A stretch of 64,000 bases of DNA, taken from Ruegeria conchae. GTDB taxonomy: Bacteria > Pseudomonadota > Alphaproteobacteria > Rhodobacterales > Rhodobacteraceae. The DNA lies in the NCBI RefSeq assembly GCF_000192475.1, contig NZ_AEYW01000013.1, forward strand, positions 124,001 to 188,000, written 5' to 3'. Numbering within the stretch: position 1 is the first letter of the stretch; every line of letters begins with the position of its first letter. Under the pieces are notes generated by a model. The model did not search any database and was not told the origin of the DNA. It was given only the letters and a program-made list of their open reading frames with translations. A program made the translations under genes and the position numbers. Of the stretch, positions 27,469-36,482 are shown piece after piece.

Positions 27469-28251
27469 TCACGCTGTTAAGGCGTCAATTTCACCATCTC
27501 CGGCCCTTGGCAAGAGCAATGGGCCAAAATCGTTCAGTGATTCGATATGTGAGAATAGATTCAGATAGATCGATCGCAAAGAGTGGCTGATCATCCGTAC
27601 GGCGTTAACGCCGGGATGGTAGGTTTCGAATTGCAGACCATCAACCCGGATGACCGAATGTCGCGCGACGCAGATATGGAACAACTCGACCGGAGTCGGC
27701 GGTAGTGTTTCAATTACGCTCGTACCGTCTTGGAACTCATTCACGGGTGTCAGCATAGGTTGGCCGGCATGCAAATGGCGCATATGCGCTGGTGTCGCGA
27801 GCAGGCGTGCTGCGGGACCAGCGATAACGCCCGACATTGGTTTCTGCATTCCAAAGGTGTCGGCCATAATTCGGGTCAGCGGACGGGTCCGTCCACGCGA
27901 ATCTTCGCGCCCCGGGATTAGTGTTACAGACCCCTTCCAAAGCACCGTTTCGGATGATCCGTCCTGAGTAAGAACATCATCACCGGGCATCAGGTCTTCA
28001 ATGGCCATTGGACCATGCGTTGTCTCGACCAACGAGCCACGTGTAAAGGCGCAAAACGCATCTTCGAACATCGGTAAGGCCGGTGCGATATGCCTTGTCT
28101 GTGAAACATCCCCATTTTCCAGCAGGCAAGAAACTTCGTACCTTCGAAGTTGGGCCTTAGGTTTTGTTGACGGCCCAGGCACATCGCGCAACAGCGCTGA
28201 CGTCTCGACCGCGTTTCTGGCAGCTTGTGCCAGAGAATTTGGAATAGCCAT
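27469..28251 (-). CDS. Hint-domain (hedgehog/intein-like) protein
   Basis: This 260-residue protein contains a Hint_2-type domain common in Rhodobacteraceae. The N-terminal Hint strand is AFCAFTRGSLVETTHGPM, with a cysteine near the usual first position, then AIEDLMPGDDVLTQDG. Later segments TPAHMRHLHAG and ELFHICVARHSVIRVDGLQFET match the terminal Hint block. No splicing-type C-terminal Asn-Cys/Ser junction is seen, so self-splicing is unlikely; such domains are often found at the end of surface proteins and here stand almost alone. GAGGAG lies 9 bases before the start at 28251. No signal peptide. Confidence 0.8.
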   Translation of the reverse strand: MAIPNSLAQAARNAVETSALLRDVPGPSTKPKAQLRRYEVSCLLENGDVSQTRHIAPALPMFEDAFCAFTRGSLVETTHGPMAIEDLMPGDDVLTQDGSSETVLWKGSVTLIPGREDSRGRTRPLTRIMADTFGMQKPMSGVIAGPAARLLATPAHMRHLHAGQPMLTPVNEFQDGTSVIETLPPTPVELFHICVARHSVIRVDGLQFETYHPGVNAVRMISHSLRSIYLNLFSHIESLNDFGPLLLPRAGDGEIDALTA

Positions 28252-28576
28252 ATATTCCGTCTCCTCTAAATACCGTCCGGGCATTTTGAACCCCCGTGCA
28301 ACTGCGCCAAACGGCAATGTTCTTTGTCTTTAATCAAAGGGATAAACACCGGTCGATGCTGCACGTGCGCAGCGCCGCGAAAAGTAAACACCAATGTTCA
28401 TGGTCAATTTCATGACCCCCCAGACAAACTCGTAAACTGCAGGCTTCAATTGCCCGCACGCACACGCTCCGAAACATGGTCGCAATCTCGATCGCGACCC
28501 CACATACCGAACCGGAGCATTACCCGGTATGTGGCTTGCCCGTTGAGACCGGCAGCTGGTCCCATGGGGTTGCTTG
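28252..28576. other. Gene-free stretch upstream of the Hint gene
   Basis: No convincing coding frame. An inverted repeat GGTCA-N6-TGACC (28402-28417) lies about 150 bases upstream of the Hint gene and could be an operator. Nothing else is recognised. Confidence 0.35.
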
Positions 28577-28711
28577 TCAGCGTCTGGCCGCCAGGCGGCG
28601 CGCGACTCTGACAGAGTGACTAGAAACCCGCTTCCAGGGCATTTCTGGTTCCTGATCCTTAATGGCCGTAAGCACGGCATTCAGAAAGCGCGATTTCATT
28701 CTCATATTCAT
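28577..28711 (-). CDS. Hypothetical 44-residue basic protein
   Basis: A short frame on the minus strand encodes an amphipathic start (MNMRMKSRFLNAVLTAIKDQ) followed by EPEMPWKRV and an arginine-rich end (RVARRLAARR). AAGCAGGA lies shortly upstream of several possible ATG codons (28699, 28705, 28711, 28714). From memory, small Rhodobacteraceae proteins with an MPW-x-R segment and Arg-rich tail are recurrent, which is the main reason for listing it. It lies alone between the Hint and pgeF genes. An overlapping plus-strand frame (28574-28765) looks less protein-like. Confidence 0.45.
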   Translation of the reverse strand: MNMRMKSRFLNAVLTAIKDQEPEMPWKRVSSHSVRVARRLAARR

Positions 28712-28976
28712 CATCCTGCTTCGTTGGGGCGAAACGCCCGGTTCCTGTATGTCGACCAAATGTGATGCGGCTTTGCGGCACCGATAAGGCTGATCCGGGA
28801 TGAATTCAGGACAATAAGAAGGTTTTAGTTACCTCTTGGCTACGTACGCCAACGCTCAGTTGCCCCAATTTCGGGTAACCGTCTGAGCATTGGTGAAAAT
28901 TTGAGACGATTCTGTGACAGATAAACACAATAAATGTGGCAGAATCTGGGCGAAGTTGCCTTAATTCGGGCTAGAT

Positions 28977-29735
28977 CTACAGCCTGATCGCTGAAATCAA
29001 CCTGCCGTAATCGACCTCATTGGCGTGGGTTGAACGCCGATAGGAATAAAATCTATCAGGGTCAGAATACGTGCAGTGCTTAATCCATTCAGCTTGTCCA
29101 ACACCGGCCTGACGCAAACGGTGCAGGCCAAACGCGGGTAAGTCAAAGTGCAGGCGGTCGCCTTCGCCATTTGCGAAGAAACGCGTGTTTTCCGATGAGT
29201 CAGCGACAAAGCTGTCCAGAAATTCCGGGCCAACTTCGTATGCACGTTGTGAAATGGTTGGACCAATAACCGCTGCAGTGTTTGCCCGTGTGGCCCCCAA
29301 TCCCTCCATCGCATCAAGAGTTGCCTCTAGAACGCCGTCTAACGCTCCGCGCCAACCCGCGTGCGCCGCACCGATCACTTTCGCGTCAGAATCAGCCAAT
29401 AGAACTGGCTGGCAATCCGCCGTCAATATCGTCAGGGCGAGGCCTGGCGTCGCCGTAACAACTGCGTCTGCTTTGGGCTTCTCGCCATTAATTGGTCCGT
29501 CCACGGTGATTACGGTCGGAGAATGCACCTGATGCACGCCGATCAAGCCCTCTGGGGTGACTTCCATGGCCTGGGCAACGCGCCAACGATTCAAGGCTAC
29601 GGCCTCGGCCAGATCAGTCGATCCGGTTCCGCAATTGAGACCGGCATAAATACCGGACGAGGCGCCGCCACGACGACTGAAGAACCCGTGTCGTACAGGG
29701 GACAGAATATCAGATGTGAGGATTTCCAATGTCAT
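28977..29735 (-). CDS. pgeF: Peptidoglycan editing factor PgeF (YfiH, DUF152)
   Basis: This 252-residue protein belongs to the family once called polyphenol oxidase/laccase. The zinc- and substrate-site segments are GVHQVHSP, LTILTADCQPVLL and GAAHAGWRGALDGVL; GPTISQRAYEVG and RFYSYRR follow. In E. coli the family removes wrongly incorporated L-Ser from UDP-MurNAc peptides. The ATG overlaps the stop of the midA-like gene (ATGA), and that gene overlaps lgt in the same way, so it is the last gene of an lgt-midA-pgeF operon concerned with the envelope. Confidence 0.92.
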   Translation of the reverse strand: MTLEILTSDILSPVRHGFFSRRGGASSGIYAGLNCGTGSTDLAEAVALNRWRVAQAMEVTPEGLIGVHQVHSPTVITVDGPINGEKPKADAVVTATPGLALTILTADCQPVLLADSDAKVIGAAHAGWRGALDGVLEATLDAMEGLGATRANTAAVIGPTISQRAYEVGPEFLDSFVADSSENTRFFANGEGDRLHFDLPAFGLHRLRQAGVGQAEWIKHCTYSDPDRFYSYRRSTHANEVDYGRLISAIRL

Positions 29736-30799
29736 GGTTCCAGTCCCGGTGGCGGTGCAGCGTGTTGCGGATATAGGCCCAGTACTTTGAATAGGTTTCC
29801 CATTTCATCCGGGTGCGTCAACCGTCGATGTGCGGATATCAGCGCCTCAAGCTGTGACCCGCTGAGCCGGGCAGCAAGAGATTGAGCACGCGCGGTGATC
29901 CCTAGTCGTTCAAGAAACACCCCTTGCGGTGTCAACCTTGAATGGACACAGCCCGCAGCGCGCGCCGCAATCGCCAATGCCTCAAAGTCGACATGCGCTG
30001 TCAGGTCAGCCTGGCCGGGTTGGTTCAATGGGTCGACTGTTTTATGTGTCTGCAAGGCTTGCAAAGTGTCTCCAAGAGATCGCCAGTCGCCATAATCGAT
30101 GATGAGCCCAGCCCCGCCATTCCGTGAAATCTGCCCCGCGACGCTGCTCAGAATGGAGGATGCAGCAGCGCATAACTCGACCAGATCGCCATCCTGTGTA
30201 TCCTGTAATCGTTCGTTCAGTGCAGCCTGAGGGGTCTGCGCGCCAAGTCCGAATGCAAGTGAAGTGCCGTCACCCCCGACCAATCGCTCGCGCCAACCTT
30301 CGCCGTCACGCAGGAACTGACGTACGGGAAGAGCATCGAAGAATTCGTTTGCCACCAGATACAGCGGAAGATCAGGTAGATCAGAAATGGCCTCGACCCA
30401 TTGGGGTTTATAGCTCTGCAGGGTTTTGGACTGGATGCTGCGCAAGACCGGAGAGGCCTCGAACAGCATAACCTCGATCGCGTTATGAAATCCGGGAACA
30501 CCTTTTGTCGCGCGCAAGATGTCTGCCATTAGCGTGCCACGACCGGGGCCAAGCTCTGCCAGTGCGACGCGTTCGGGTTTGCCCTGATCAAGCCAGCATT
30601 GCGCTAGACACAAACCGATCAACTCGCCGAACATTTGGCTGATTTCCGGAGCAGTGATGAAATCACCTTGGGCGCCCAGCGGGTCGCGGGTCGCGTAATA
30701 GCCATGCTCGGGATGCATCAGGCATTCGGTCATGTAGTCGGCGACGGTCATGGGGCCATCATTTTGAATGCGGAGGAGCAGAAGATCCTTCAGATTCAT
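29732..30799 (-). CDS. MidA/NDUFAF7-like SAM-dependent methyltransferase
   Basis: This 355-residue class I methyltransferase of the Methyltransf_28 family has [24 protein letters not shown] at the N-terminus (given here only in part: HPEHGYY and [15 protein letters not shown]), the SAM motif [12 protein letters not shown], and [14 protein letters not shown]. The mitochondrial homologue methylates an arginine in complex I subunit NDUFS2. In bacteria the target is not settled; the complex I link is inference from homology. It is coupled on both sides by ATGA overlaps to lgt and pgeF. Soluble, no signal peptide. Confidence 0.9.
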   Translation of the reverse strand: MNLKDLLLLRIQNDGPMTVADYMTECLMHPEHGYYATRDPLGAQGDFITAPEISQMFGELIGLCLAQCWLDQGKPERVALAELGPGRGTLMADILRATKGVPGFHNAIEVMLFEASPVLRSIQSKTLQSYKPQWVEAISDLPDLPLYLVANEFFDALPVRQFLRDGEGWRERLVGGDGTSLAFGLGAQTPQAALNERLQDTQDGDLVELCAAASSILSSVAGQISRNGGAGLIIDYGDWRSLGDTLQALQTHKTVDPLNQPGQADLTAHVDFEALAIAARAAGCVHSRLTPQGVFLERLGITARAQSLAARLSGSQLEALISAHRRLTHPDEMGNLFKVLGLYPQHAAPPPGLEP

Positions 30800-31683
30800 G
30801 ATCTACGCCGCGCCCGCAGCGCAAACCAAAGGCCAAGTGCAATCATCGGCAATGATAAAAGCTGCCCCATGGTCAAGCCGTACCCACCCACATGCCATGC
30901 AAGCCCCAGCGGGTTGCCGGGTGTGATAAATTGGGCGTCCGGCTGGCGAAAGAACTCGACCAGGAACCGCGAAGCGCCGTAGCCTGCAAGAAACACGCCC
31001 ATAATCAGACCGGGTTTCTGAAACGCGCCACGCCGATAGGCCAACCAGATCAGGAGTGCACCAAGAAGCAGCCCCTCAAGTGCTGCTTCATACAGCTGCG
31101 AAGGATGGCGGGCGCACATTCCGGCCACAACGCCGGGACAATCCTGTGCCGCGCTGCCGGGAAAGATCACCGCCCATGGCAGCTCACTGGGCCGCCCCCA
31201 AAGTTCGGCATTGCTGAAATTCGCGAGCCGCCCCAGCAGTAACCCGGGTGGCACCGTGTGGGCGACCAGATCGGCTAGCGAGAGAAGCGGAATCTTGTTG
31301 CGCTTACCGTACAGATAGCTGGCGATGATCACGCCCAGCAGGCCGCCATGAAACGCCATGCCGCCTTGCCAGACCATCAGGATTTCCAGCGGGTGCGATA
31401 GGTAGTAGGCGGGCTGATAGAAAAGGACGAAACCCAAACGGCCCCCGAGGATGACACCCAGAATGATCCAGGTGACCAAATCCTCAAGCTGGTCGGGACG
31501 CATCGGGGGTGTCTCGTCTGTCCAAAGCCCAGGTCGCCGCAGCGCCATCAGCGCCACGCGCCAAGCAATCAGAATGCCAACGATATAGGCCAGCGCATAC
31601 CAGCGCAGCGCAAACTCCATCCCGAACACAGAGATCGAGAAAACGTCGGGTGACAGATCGGGAAAATTCAGTACAGCCTGCAT
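30796..31683 (-). CDS. lgt: Prolipoprotein diacylglyceryl transferase
   Basis: This 295-residue inner-membrane enzyme transfers diacylglycerol from phosphatidylglycerol to the lipobox cysteine of prolipoproteins. About seven membrane helices are visible. The Lgt signature [15 protein letters not shown] holds the catalytic-site residues, and [11 protein letters not shown] and [12 protein letters not shown] are the other conserved blocks. It is the first gene of the lgt-midA-pgeF operon, with ATGA overlap into the methyltransferase gene. Length is normal. Confidence 0.96.
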   Translation of the reverse strand: MQAVLNFPDLSPDVFSISVFGMEFALRWYALAYIVGILIAWRVALMALRRPGLWTDETPPMRPDQLEDLVTWIILGVILGGRLGFVLFYQPAYYLSHPLEILMVWQGGMAFHGGLLGVIIASYLYGKRNKIPLLSLADLVAHTVPPGLLLGRLANFSNAELWGRPSELPWAVIFPGSAAQDCPGVVAGMCARHPSQLYEAALEGLLLGALLIWLAYRRGAFQKPGLIMGVFLAGYGASRFLVEFFRQPDAQFITPGNPLGLAWHVGGYGLTMGQLLSLPMIALGLWFALRARRRS

Positions 31684-31780
31684 GTGCGTCTCATTGCCCG
31701 GGGTTTACGGGGCAAGTCAACCTTGAGCCCGGGCCATTCTTTACCCATATAGAGAGCAATCGTGAAATCGGAGAAAGCCC

Positions 31781-32029
31781 ATGCAAACCCGTAACAAGAT
31801 TCTGGACGATATGTCTCAACTCATGACCAACGCCATGGGCGTGGCGCAAGGGGCGCGGGAAGAAGCTGAAAATGCGATGAAGTCGATGATGGATCGCTGG
31901 CTGGCTGATCGCGACTTTGTCACCCGGGAAGAGTTTGATGCCGTGCGGGCCATGGCGCAAAAAGCGCGCGAAGAAAATGCCGCGCTTGAACAGCGTATTG
32001 CCGCACTTGAAGCGAAGCTGGACAAGTAA
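31781..32029 (+). CDS. ubiK: UbiK-family ubiquinone biosynthesis accessory factor (BMFP)
   Basis: This 82-residue protein is helical with a coiled-coil C-terminus (REENAALEQRIAALEAKLDK). The N-terminal DDMSQLMTNAMG and the FVTREEFDAVRAMAQKAR segment match the BMFP/YqiC family, whose enterobacterial member supports the Ubi complex and membrane association. GGAGAAA precedes the ATG. It is divergent from lgt by 97 bases and is a single gene. Confidence 0.85.
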   Translation: MQTRNKILDDMSQLMTNAMGVAQGAREEAENAMKSMMDRWLADRDFVTREEFDAVRAMAQKAREENAALEQRIAALEAKLDK

Positions 32030-32343
32030 GTCCGACTGAATCGCAAATTTCAGGCAAAGATGATCAGCCGCGCAATCCAGACTTGGATTGTGCGGTGTTG
32101 TGTATGATGCCGCCTTGCAGAAAATAATCAAGACAAAGCTGCGTGAGACGCCAATATTTTGATCGGCGTTGCCAACTGTCCACAACTTATTGCTGTTATC
32201 CCCAATAATTAGGGTTGCCAGAACCCGGCGTGCGTCGCACCATATTTAGTACAGACAGACTGGGGAAGCCCGGCTTGTAGAGCAGGCAACTAGCGCTGGG
32301 GCGCTGCCAGCCCCAAATTGCTAGAGATTAGTGAGGTGGCATT
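32030..32343. other. Gene-free stretch between ubiK and the YbjN gene
   Basis: No coding frame is convincing. The region is comparatively A+T rich around 32160-32260. A short GGGGC/GCCCC hairpin lies near 32297-32313, close to the ribosome-binding site GAGGTGG of the next gene. One base-mismatched DnaA-box-like TTATCCCCA is present but alone. Confidence 0.35.
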
Positions 32344-32844
32344 ATGGCCCTTTCCGAGCAGTATCTCGAAGAAGACCTTCATCCGATCGACATTGTTGAA
32401 CATCTTGCAGAACATCACGACTGGGATTTTGACCGGATCGGGGATGATCAGATTGCCATGGCTGTTGAAGGACAGTGGCGCACATACTCGATCACACTGG
32501 CCTGGTCGAATTACGACGAAACGCTGCGCATGGTGTGTTCGTTCGAGATGGAGCCTCCAGCCGAGCGTGAAACCGAGCTTTATGAACTGCTGAACAAGAT
32601 GAATGATCAGTGTTGGGCCGGGGCGTTTACCTACTGGGCCAATCAAAAATTGATGGTCTATCGCTATGGCTTGGTACTGGCCGGTGGTCAGACCGCCAGC
32701 CCGGAACAAATCGATACCATGATCACCGCAGCGGTACTGAGCGCCGAGCGCTACTACCCCGCGATCCAACTGGTGACCTGGGGCAACCGTGATCCCGAAG
32801 AGGCAATGCAAGTCGCCATTGCAGAGGCTTACGGCCGCGCGTAA
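32344..32844 (+). CDS. YbjN domain-containing protein
   Basis: This 166-residue cytoplasmic protein fits the YbjN family, which has a type III secretion chaperone-like fold. The N-terminal PIDIVEHLAEHHDWDFDRIG, the WRTYSITLAW strand, and the central NKMNDQCWAGAFTYW block are typical of the alphaproteobacterial group. E. coli YbjN affects stress responses and motility, but the biochemical role is unknown. GAGGTGG precedes the ATG. It lies 33 bases upstream of proC, on the same strand, so the two may be co-transcribed. Confidence 0.85.
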   Translation: MALSEQYLEEDLHPIDIVEHLAEHHDWDFDRIGDDQIAMAVEGQWRTYSITLAWSNYDETLRMVCSFEMEPPAERETELYELLNKMNDQCWAGAFTYWANQKLMVYRYGLVLAGGQTASPEQIDTMITAAVLSAERYYPAIQLVTWGNRDPEEAMQVAIAEAYGRA

Positions 32845-32877
32845 AGCTTTGCCCCAAACCATAGGGGAGGGGCAATC

Positions 32878-33693
32878 ATGAATATCTCACGCGTTGCCGA
32901 ACAGGGGTTGGTGCTTCTGGGATGCGGCAAGATGGGTTCAGCGATGCTTGCGGGTTGGTTGGAACATGGCCTGCCCGCAGCATCGGTTTGGGTGATCGAT
33001 CCTTATCCCTCTGACTGGCTGAAGGCGCAGGGCGTCAACATAAACACGCCCCTTCCCGAATCCCCCGCGGTGGTTTTGGTGGCCGTTAAGCCGCAAATGA
33101 TGGGTGAGGCTTTGCCTGCCATTCAGGCGCTGGGCGGTGGCGATAGTCTGTTCATTTCGGTCGCTGCCGGCACATCTTTGGCCACTTTCGAAAACGTTCT
33201 GGGTGCGGACACACCCATCATCCGAGCAATGCCAAACACACCTGCAGCGGTTCGGCAGGGGATTACGGCGCTGATTGGTAATTCGGAAGCCTCGGATGCC
33301 GATATTGTATTGGCCGAGGGATTGCTTTCGGCGATTGGCGAAACGGTGCGCCTTGATGATGAGACGCAGATGGATGCCGTCACTGGCGTTAGTGGCTCAG
33401 GTCCGGCCTATGTTTTCCACTTAATTGAAACGCTGGCACAAGCAGGTGAAGCACATGGCTTGCCGCCTGAGCTGGCGATGAAGTTGGCCAAATCAACCGT
33501 AGCCGGGGCAGGGGCGTTGGCGATGGCCGCAGATGAGCATCCCTCGCAATTGCGGGTCAATGTAACCTCGCCCAATGGCACCACGCAGGCAGCGCTTGAG
33601 GTGCTTATGCACGAAGAGGAAGGGTTCCCAGACCTGCTGCATCGTGCCGTCAAAGCCGCAACCAACCGATCCAAGGAGCTGTCTCGTGAGTGA
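32878..33693 (+). CDS. proC: Pyrroline-5-carboxylate reductase
   Basis: This 271-residue enzyme performs the last step of proline synthesis, P5C plus NAD(P)H to proline. Motifs are the Rossmann start LVLLGCGKMGSAMLAGW, AVKPQMMGEAL, the MPNTPAAVRQG block, and the catalytic-domain signature TGVSGSGPAYVFHLIE. GGGGAGGGG precedes the ATG. The next gene starts inside its last codons, giving a coupled proC-csaA-dehydrogenase series. Confidence 0.95.
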   Translation: MNISRVAEQGLVLLGCGKMGSAMLAGWLEHGLPAASVWVIDPYPSDWLKAQGVNINTPLPESPAVVLVAVKPQMMGEALPAIQALGGGDSLFISVAAGTSLATFENVLGADTPIIRAMPNTPAAVRQGITALIGNSEASDADIVLAEGLLSAIGETVRLDDETQMDAVTGVSGSGPAYVFHLIETLAQAGEAHGLPPELAMKLAKSTVAGAGALAMAADEHPSQLRVNVTSPNGTTQAALEVLMHEEEGFPDLLHRAVKAATNRSKELSRE

Positions 33694-34024
33694 GATCACA
33701 TTTGACGAATTTCTCAAAGTCGACATTCGTGTTGGCGAGGTCGTCCGTGCTGAACCATATCCAGAGGCTCGCAAGCCCGCGATCAAGATGTGGATCGACT
33801 TTGGTGATGAGATAGGTGAGCGCAAGACGTCTGCCCAGATCACCGCCCATTACGACCCGTTGACTCTGGTGGGCAAGCAAGTGATGGCTGTTGTGAACTT
33901 CCCGCCGCGTCAGATCGGCAAGTTCATGTCCGAGGTTCTGGTGCTGGGTCTTCCGGACGAAAACGGAGAGATCGTCCTGATCGGGCCGGACGGAGAGGTT
34001 CCTACCGGGGGGCGGATGCACTAA
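33686..34024 (+). CDS. csaA: CsaA-type tRNA-binding domain protein
   Basis: This 112-residue protein is a single EMAP/Trbp111-type OB-fold domain. The start SEITFDEFLKVDIRVGEVV, the ARKPAIKMWIDFG strand and KTSAQITAHY with VNFPPRQIGKFMSEVLVLG match CsaA. CsaA dimers bind tRNA and have been described as secretion-related chaperones in Bacillus. The GTG at 33686 overlaps the proC end by eight bases and has AAGGAGCT upstream. Its stop overlaps the next ATG (TAATG). Confidence 0.9.
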   Translation: MSEITFDEFLKVDIRVGEVVRAEPYPEARKPAIKMWIDFGDEIGERKTSAQITAHYDPLTLVGKQVMAVVNFPPRQIGKFMSEVLVLGLPDENGEIVLIGPDGEVPTGGRMH

Positions 34025-34974
34025 TGAAATTGCTGATTGCCCGCCCAATGACTGAGGCTGTCGAAGCCCGCGCCCGAGCAGAGTTCGACGTCGAAATTCG
34101 TGAGGCGACCTCGCCTCTAACACAAGACGAGATGGTGCGCGCGCTGACCGAATTTGATGTCGTTATCCCCACGCTCGGAGATCAGTTTTCGGCACAGGTG
34201 TTTGCCCAAACGTCTGAGCCACGCTGTAAACTGCTGGCAAATTTCGGCGTTGGCTACAATCATATTGATGTGGACGCTGCGCGGACAGCAGGCCTTTCGG
34301 TAACCAACACGCCCGGCGCTGTTACAGATGCCACGGCAGACATTGCCATGACTCTGCTGTTGGCTACCGCGCGCCGTGCGGGTGAGGGGGAGCGTCTGGT
34401 TAGATCAGGCGGCTGGGAAGGATGGCACCCGACGCAAATGCTGGGCCATCATGTAAGCGGTAAGAAGGTGGGTATCGTGGGTATGGGGCGGATTGGGCAG
34501 GCGATTGCTCAACGCTGTCATTTTGGATTTGGCATGAGCGTCGCGTATCAATCGCGTAGCCCAAAGCAGGTGGATTTCCCAACTGAGTACTTTCCCAATC
34601 TCGACGCATTGGCGGCGTCTGTAGATTTTCTTGTATTAGCCGTTCCCGGCGGGACTGAAACGCGCCATCTGGTTAACGCCGAAGTGCTGGAGGCGATGAA
34701 ACCCGATGGATTTCTGGTCAACATCGCACGCGGTGAAGTCATAGATGAGACAGCGTTAATTGCTGCTTTGCGAGAAGGGCAGATCGCTGGTGCCGGATTG
34801 GACGTTTACGAATTCGAACCCGAAGTTCCACTTACTTTGCGTGAGATGCAGAATGTGACGCTGTTGCCGCATCTGGGTACGGCAACGGAAGAGGTGCGCA
34901 CCGATATGGGCCATATGGCGCTGGACAATGTGGCGGCATTTGTTGCCGGGCGAGCCTTGCCCAACCCGGTCTAG
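34024..34974 (+). CDS. D-2-hydroxyacid dehydrogenase (glyoxylate reductase-like)
   Basis: This 316-residue NAD(P)-dependent enzyme of the D-isomer-specific family has ANFGVGYNHIDVDAA, the cofactor fold VGIVGMGRIGQAIAQR, NIARGEVIDETAL (catalytic Arg), GAGLDVYEFEPEVP (catalytic Glu) and LLPHLGTAT (catalytic His). The set suggests glyoxylate/hydroxypyruvate reduction, but formate or phosphoglycerate-like substrates cannot be excluded. The ATG is coupled to csaA by TAATG. Its last four bases overlap the convergent thymidine kinase gene. Confidence 0.9.
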   Translation: MKLLIARPMTEAVEARARAEFDVEIREATSPLTQDEMVRALTEFDVVIPTLGDQFSAQVFAQTSEPRCKLLANFGVGYNHIDVDAARTAGLSVTNTPGAVTDATADIAMTLLLATARRAGEGERLVRSGGWEGWHPTQMLGHHVSGKKVGIVGMGRIGQAIAQRCHFGFGMSVAYQSRSPKQVDFPTEYFPNLDALAASVDFLVLAVPGGTETRHLVNAEVLEAMKPDGFLVNIARGEVIDETALIAALREGQIAGAGLDVYEFEPEVPLTLREMQNVTLLPHLGTATEEVRTDMGHMALDNVAAFVAGRALPNPV

Positions 34975-35549
34975 TCGCCGACAACCTCGCGCCAGTGTTT
35001 GCGGCAGAGCGAAACATAGGTCTCGTTCCCGCCGATCTGGACTTGGGCCCCTTCGGTGATGGCGTTCCCGTTCTCATCCTGACGAATCACCATGGTCGCC
35101 TTGCGGCCGCATTCGCAGATGGTTCGCACTTCGCGCATCTCGTCAGCTAATGCCAGAAGTGTGGCAGATCCCGGAAAGAGCTTGCCCTGAAAATCCACCC
35201 GCAATCCGTATGTCAGCACCGGAACCTTCAGGTCGTCTACAGCACGCGCAAGCTGCCAGACCTGTTCTTCCGACAGAAACTGGGCCTCATCAATGAACAC
35301 GCAGGCAATCTGCCCCTGTTTCAGACGGTTTTCGATCATGGCAAACACATCGTCGGCGGGGTGAAATTTATCCGCCTGTTCGGAAATTCCGATTCGCGAG
35401 GCGATCTGCCCCTCACCCGCGCGCCCATCGATGGCAGCGGTCATAAGATAGGTATCCATACCGCGTTCACGGTAGTTGTGCGAGGCCTGCAGTAACACGG
35501 TCGATTTGCCCGCGTTCATGGTCGAATAGTTGAAATAGAGCTTTGCCAT
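34971..35549 (-). CDS. tdk: Thymidine kinase
   Basis: This 192-residue type II thymidine kinase phosphorylates thymidine for salvage. The P-loop is STMNAGKST, the catalytic Glu lies in VFIDEAQFL, and YGLRVDFQGKLFPGS forms the base-binding part. Zinc cysteines occur in TICECGRKATM and the closing SLCRKHW. It is convergent with and slightly overlaps the dehydrogenase gene. Its presence indicates dTMP salvage from environmental thymidine. Confidence 0.95.
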   Translation of the reverse strand: MAKLYFNYSTMNAGKSTVLLQASHNYRERGMDTYLMTAAIDGRAGEGQIASRIGISEQADKFHPADDVFAMIENRLKQGQIACVFIDEAQFLSEEQVWQLARAVDDLKVPVLTYGLRVDFQGKLFPGSATLLALADEMREVRTICECGRKATMVIRQDENGNAITEGAQVQIGGNETYVSLCRKHWREVVGD

Positions 35550-35907
35550 GCCGTGGGTCTAATTCGCCTGATCGGTCTGGGCAAGCGGTCTCATGTACGG
35601 CGAAAGCGACGCCGCCATTACAGCAGCAGAGGCCGAGCAGTTGCTCTTGGGGATGGATAACCTCGCGCCCGCAACAGCGGCGTCTTCGGCCTATAGTTGG
35701 CCTATTTACTTTGCAAAGCGGTAATATTGCCCTGCAATCACTCTTTACCGGCACGAACGGCCGCCACTCACTCACAAAATCCCTGCATATCTGAGGGATA
35801 GTCAATTTATGGCATTTCAATTATGACTCGAATATGGGAAATTTCCCCACCCTTTCCCCCGGCACGGACAGGCGGGGGACAGGAACGCAGGTAACAAGGG
35901 TAGCAAC
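35550..35907. other. Long intergenic region between tdk and the CII-like gene
   Basis: A 43-codon frame (35593-35724, plus strand) encodes an Ala/Glu-rich peptide with a weak ribosome-binding site, so coding is doubtful. A perfect palindrome GGGAAATTTCCC (35836-35847) lies 60 bases before the next gene and may be an operator. The stretch between 35760 and 35850 is A+T rich and likely contains the promoter. Confidence 0.4.
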
Positions 35908-36369
35908 ATGGCAGATATCGGGGCCTATCTGAAAAAGCATACCGAGGCATTGGTAAAGGATGTCGGGATCGAAGCCGCGTGCGAGATCACTGGTAAATCC
36001 AAAGCCACCCTGGGAAGATATTATTCAGACAATGCCGAACACGTTGACCGCTTCATGCCTGTGGATGCTGTTGCGCAGTTGGAAAACGCCGCAGCTTACC
36101 CGCATGTCACCTCGGCACTGGCCGATTTGCAGGGTATCACCCTGTCTTATAACGGTCGGAATTCAGAAGGCCCTCGTACCGGTGGCGTGAATTCTGACGT
36201 CATTGCATTAAGCCAACGCTTTGCGATGCTGATGACCGAATATCAGACCGCAATCGAAGATGGCATCATCACCGTCAACGAGGCAAAGCGCTTGCTGAAA
36301 GAGACCAGCATGCTGCAGCAGGTGCTCATCGAGATGAAGCTGCACCTTGAAGAAGAAAGCGTCAGCTGA
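35908..36369 (+). CDS. Putative DNA-binding protein, phage CII-like helix-turn-helix
   Basis: This 153-residue protein is not firmly identified. The N-terminal half resembles a helix-turn-helix of the phage-regulatory CII type: EALVKDVGIEAACEITGKS, then KATLGRYYSDNAEHVDRFMP, followed by a VDAVAQLENAAAYPHVTSAL segment. The C-terminal half is helical (EYQTAIEDGIITVNEAKRLL) and may oligomerise. AAGGG precedes the ATG. A terminator follows 57 bases after the stop, so it is a single-gene unit. No phage genes are nearby; it may be a domesticated regulator. Confidence 0.6.
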   Translation: MADIGAYLKKHTEALVKDVGIEAACEITGKSKATLGRYYSDNAEHVDRFMPVDAVAQLENAAAYPHVTSALADLQGITLSYNGRNSEGPRTGGVNSDVIALSQRFAMLMTEYQTAIEDGIITVNEAKRLLKETSMLQQVLIEMKLHLEEESVS

Positions 36370-36425
36370 CACATCCGCACTTGTTGGTGCCAAGTCTCTG
36401 CATGGATTTGCACTGATTTCTTGTT

Positions 36426-36456
36426 GAAGAAGGCGGCACGCAGGCCGCCTTTCTTC
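36426..36456 (+). terminator. Stem-loop terminator
   Basis: AAGGCGGC (36430-36437) pairs with GCCGCCTT (36444-36451), extended by GAAG/CTTC with one bulge. The T-tract is short (TTTCTTC). It follows the CII-like gene. Confidence 0.65.
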
Positions 36457-36482
36457 GTATTGGAGAAGGACAGCCCCTTCAA

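Noticed and set aside
32160..32260. A+T-rich stretch with a TTATCCCCA resembling a DnaA box
   Set aside because: Only one imperfect box, no cluster, and no replication genes nearby; not an origin.
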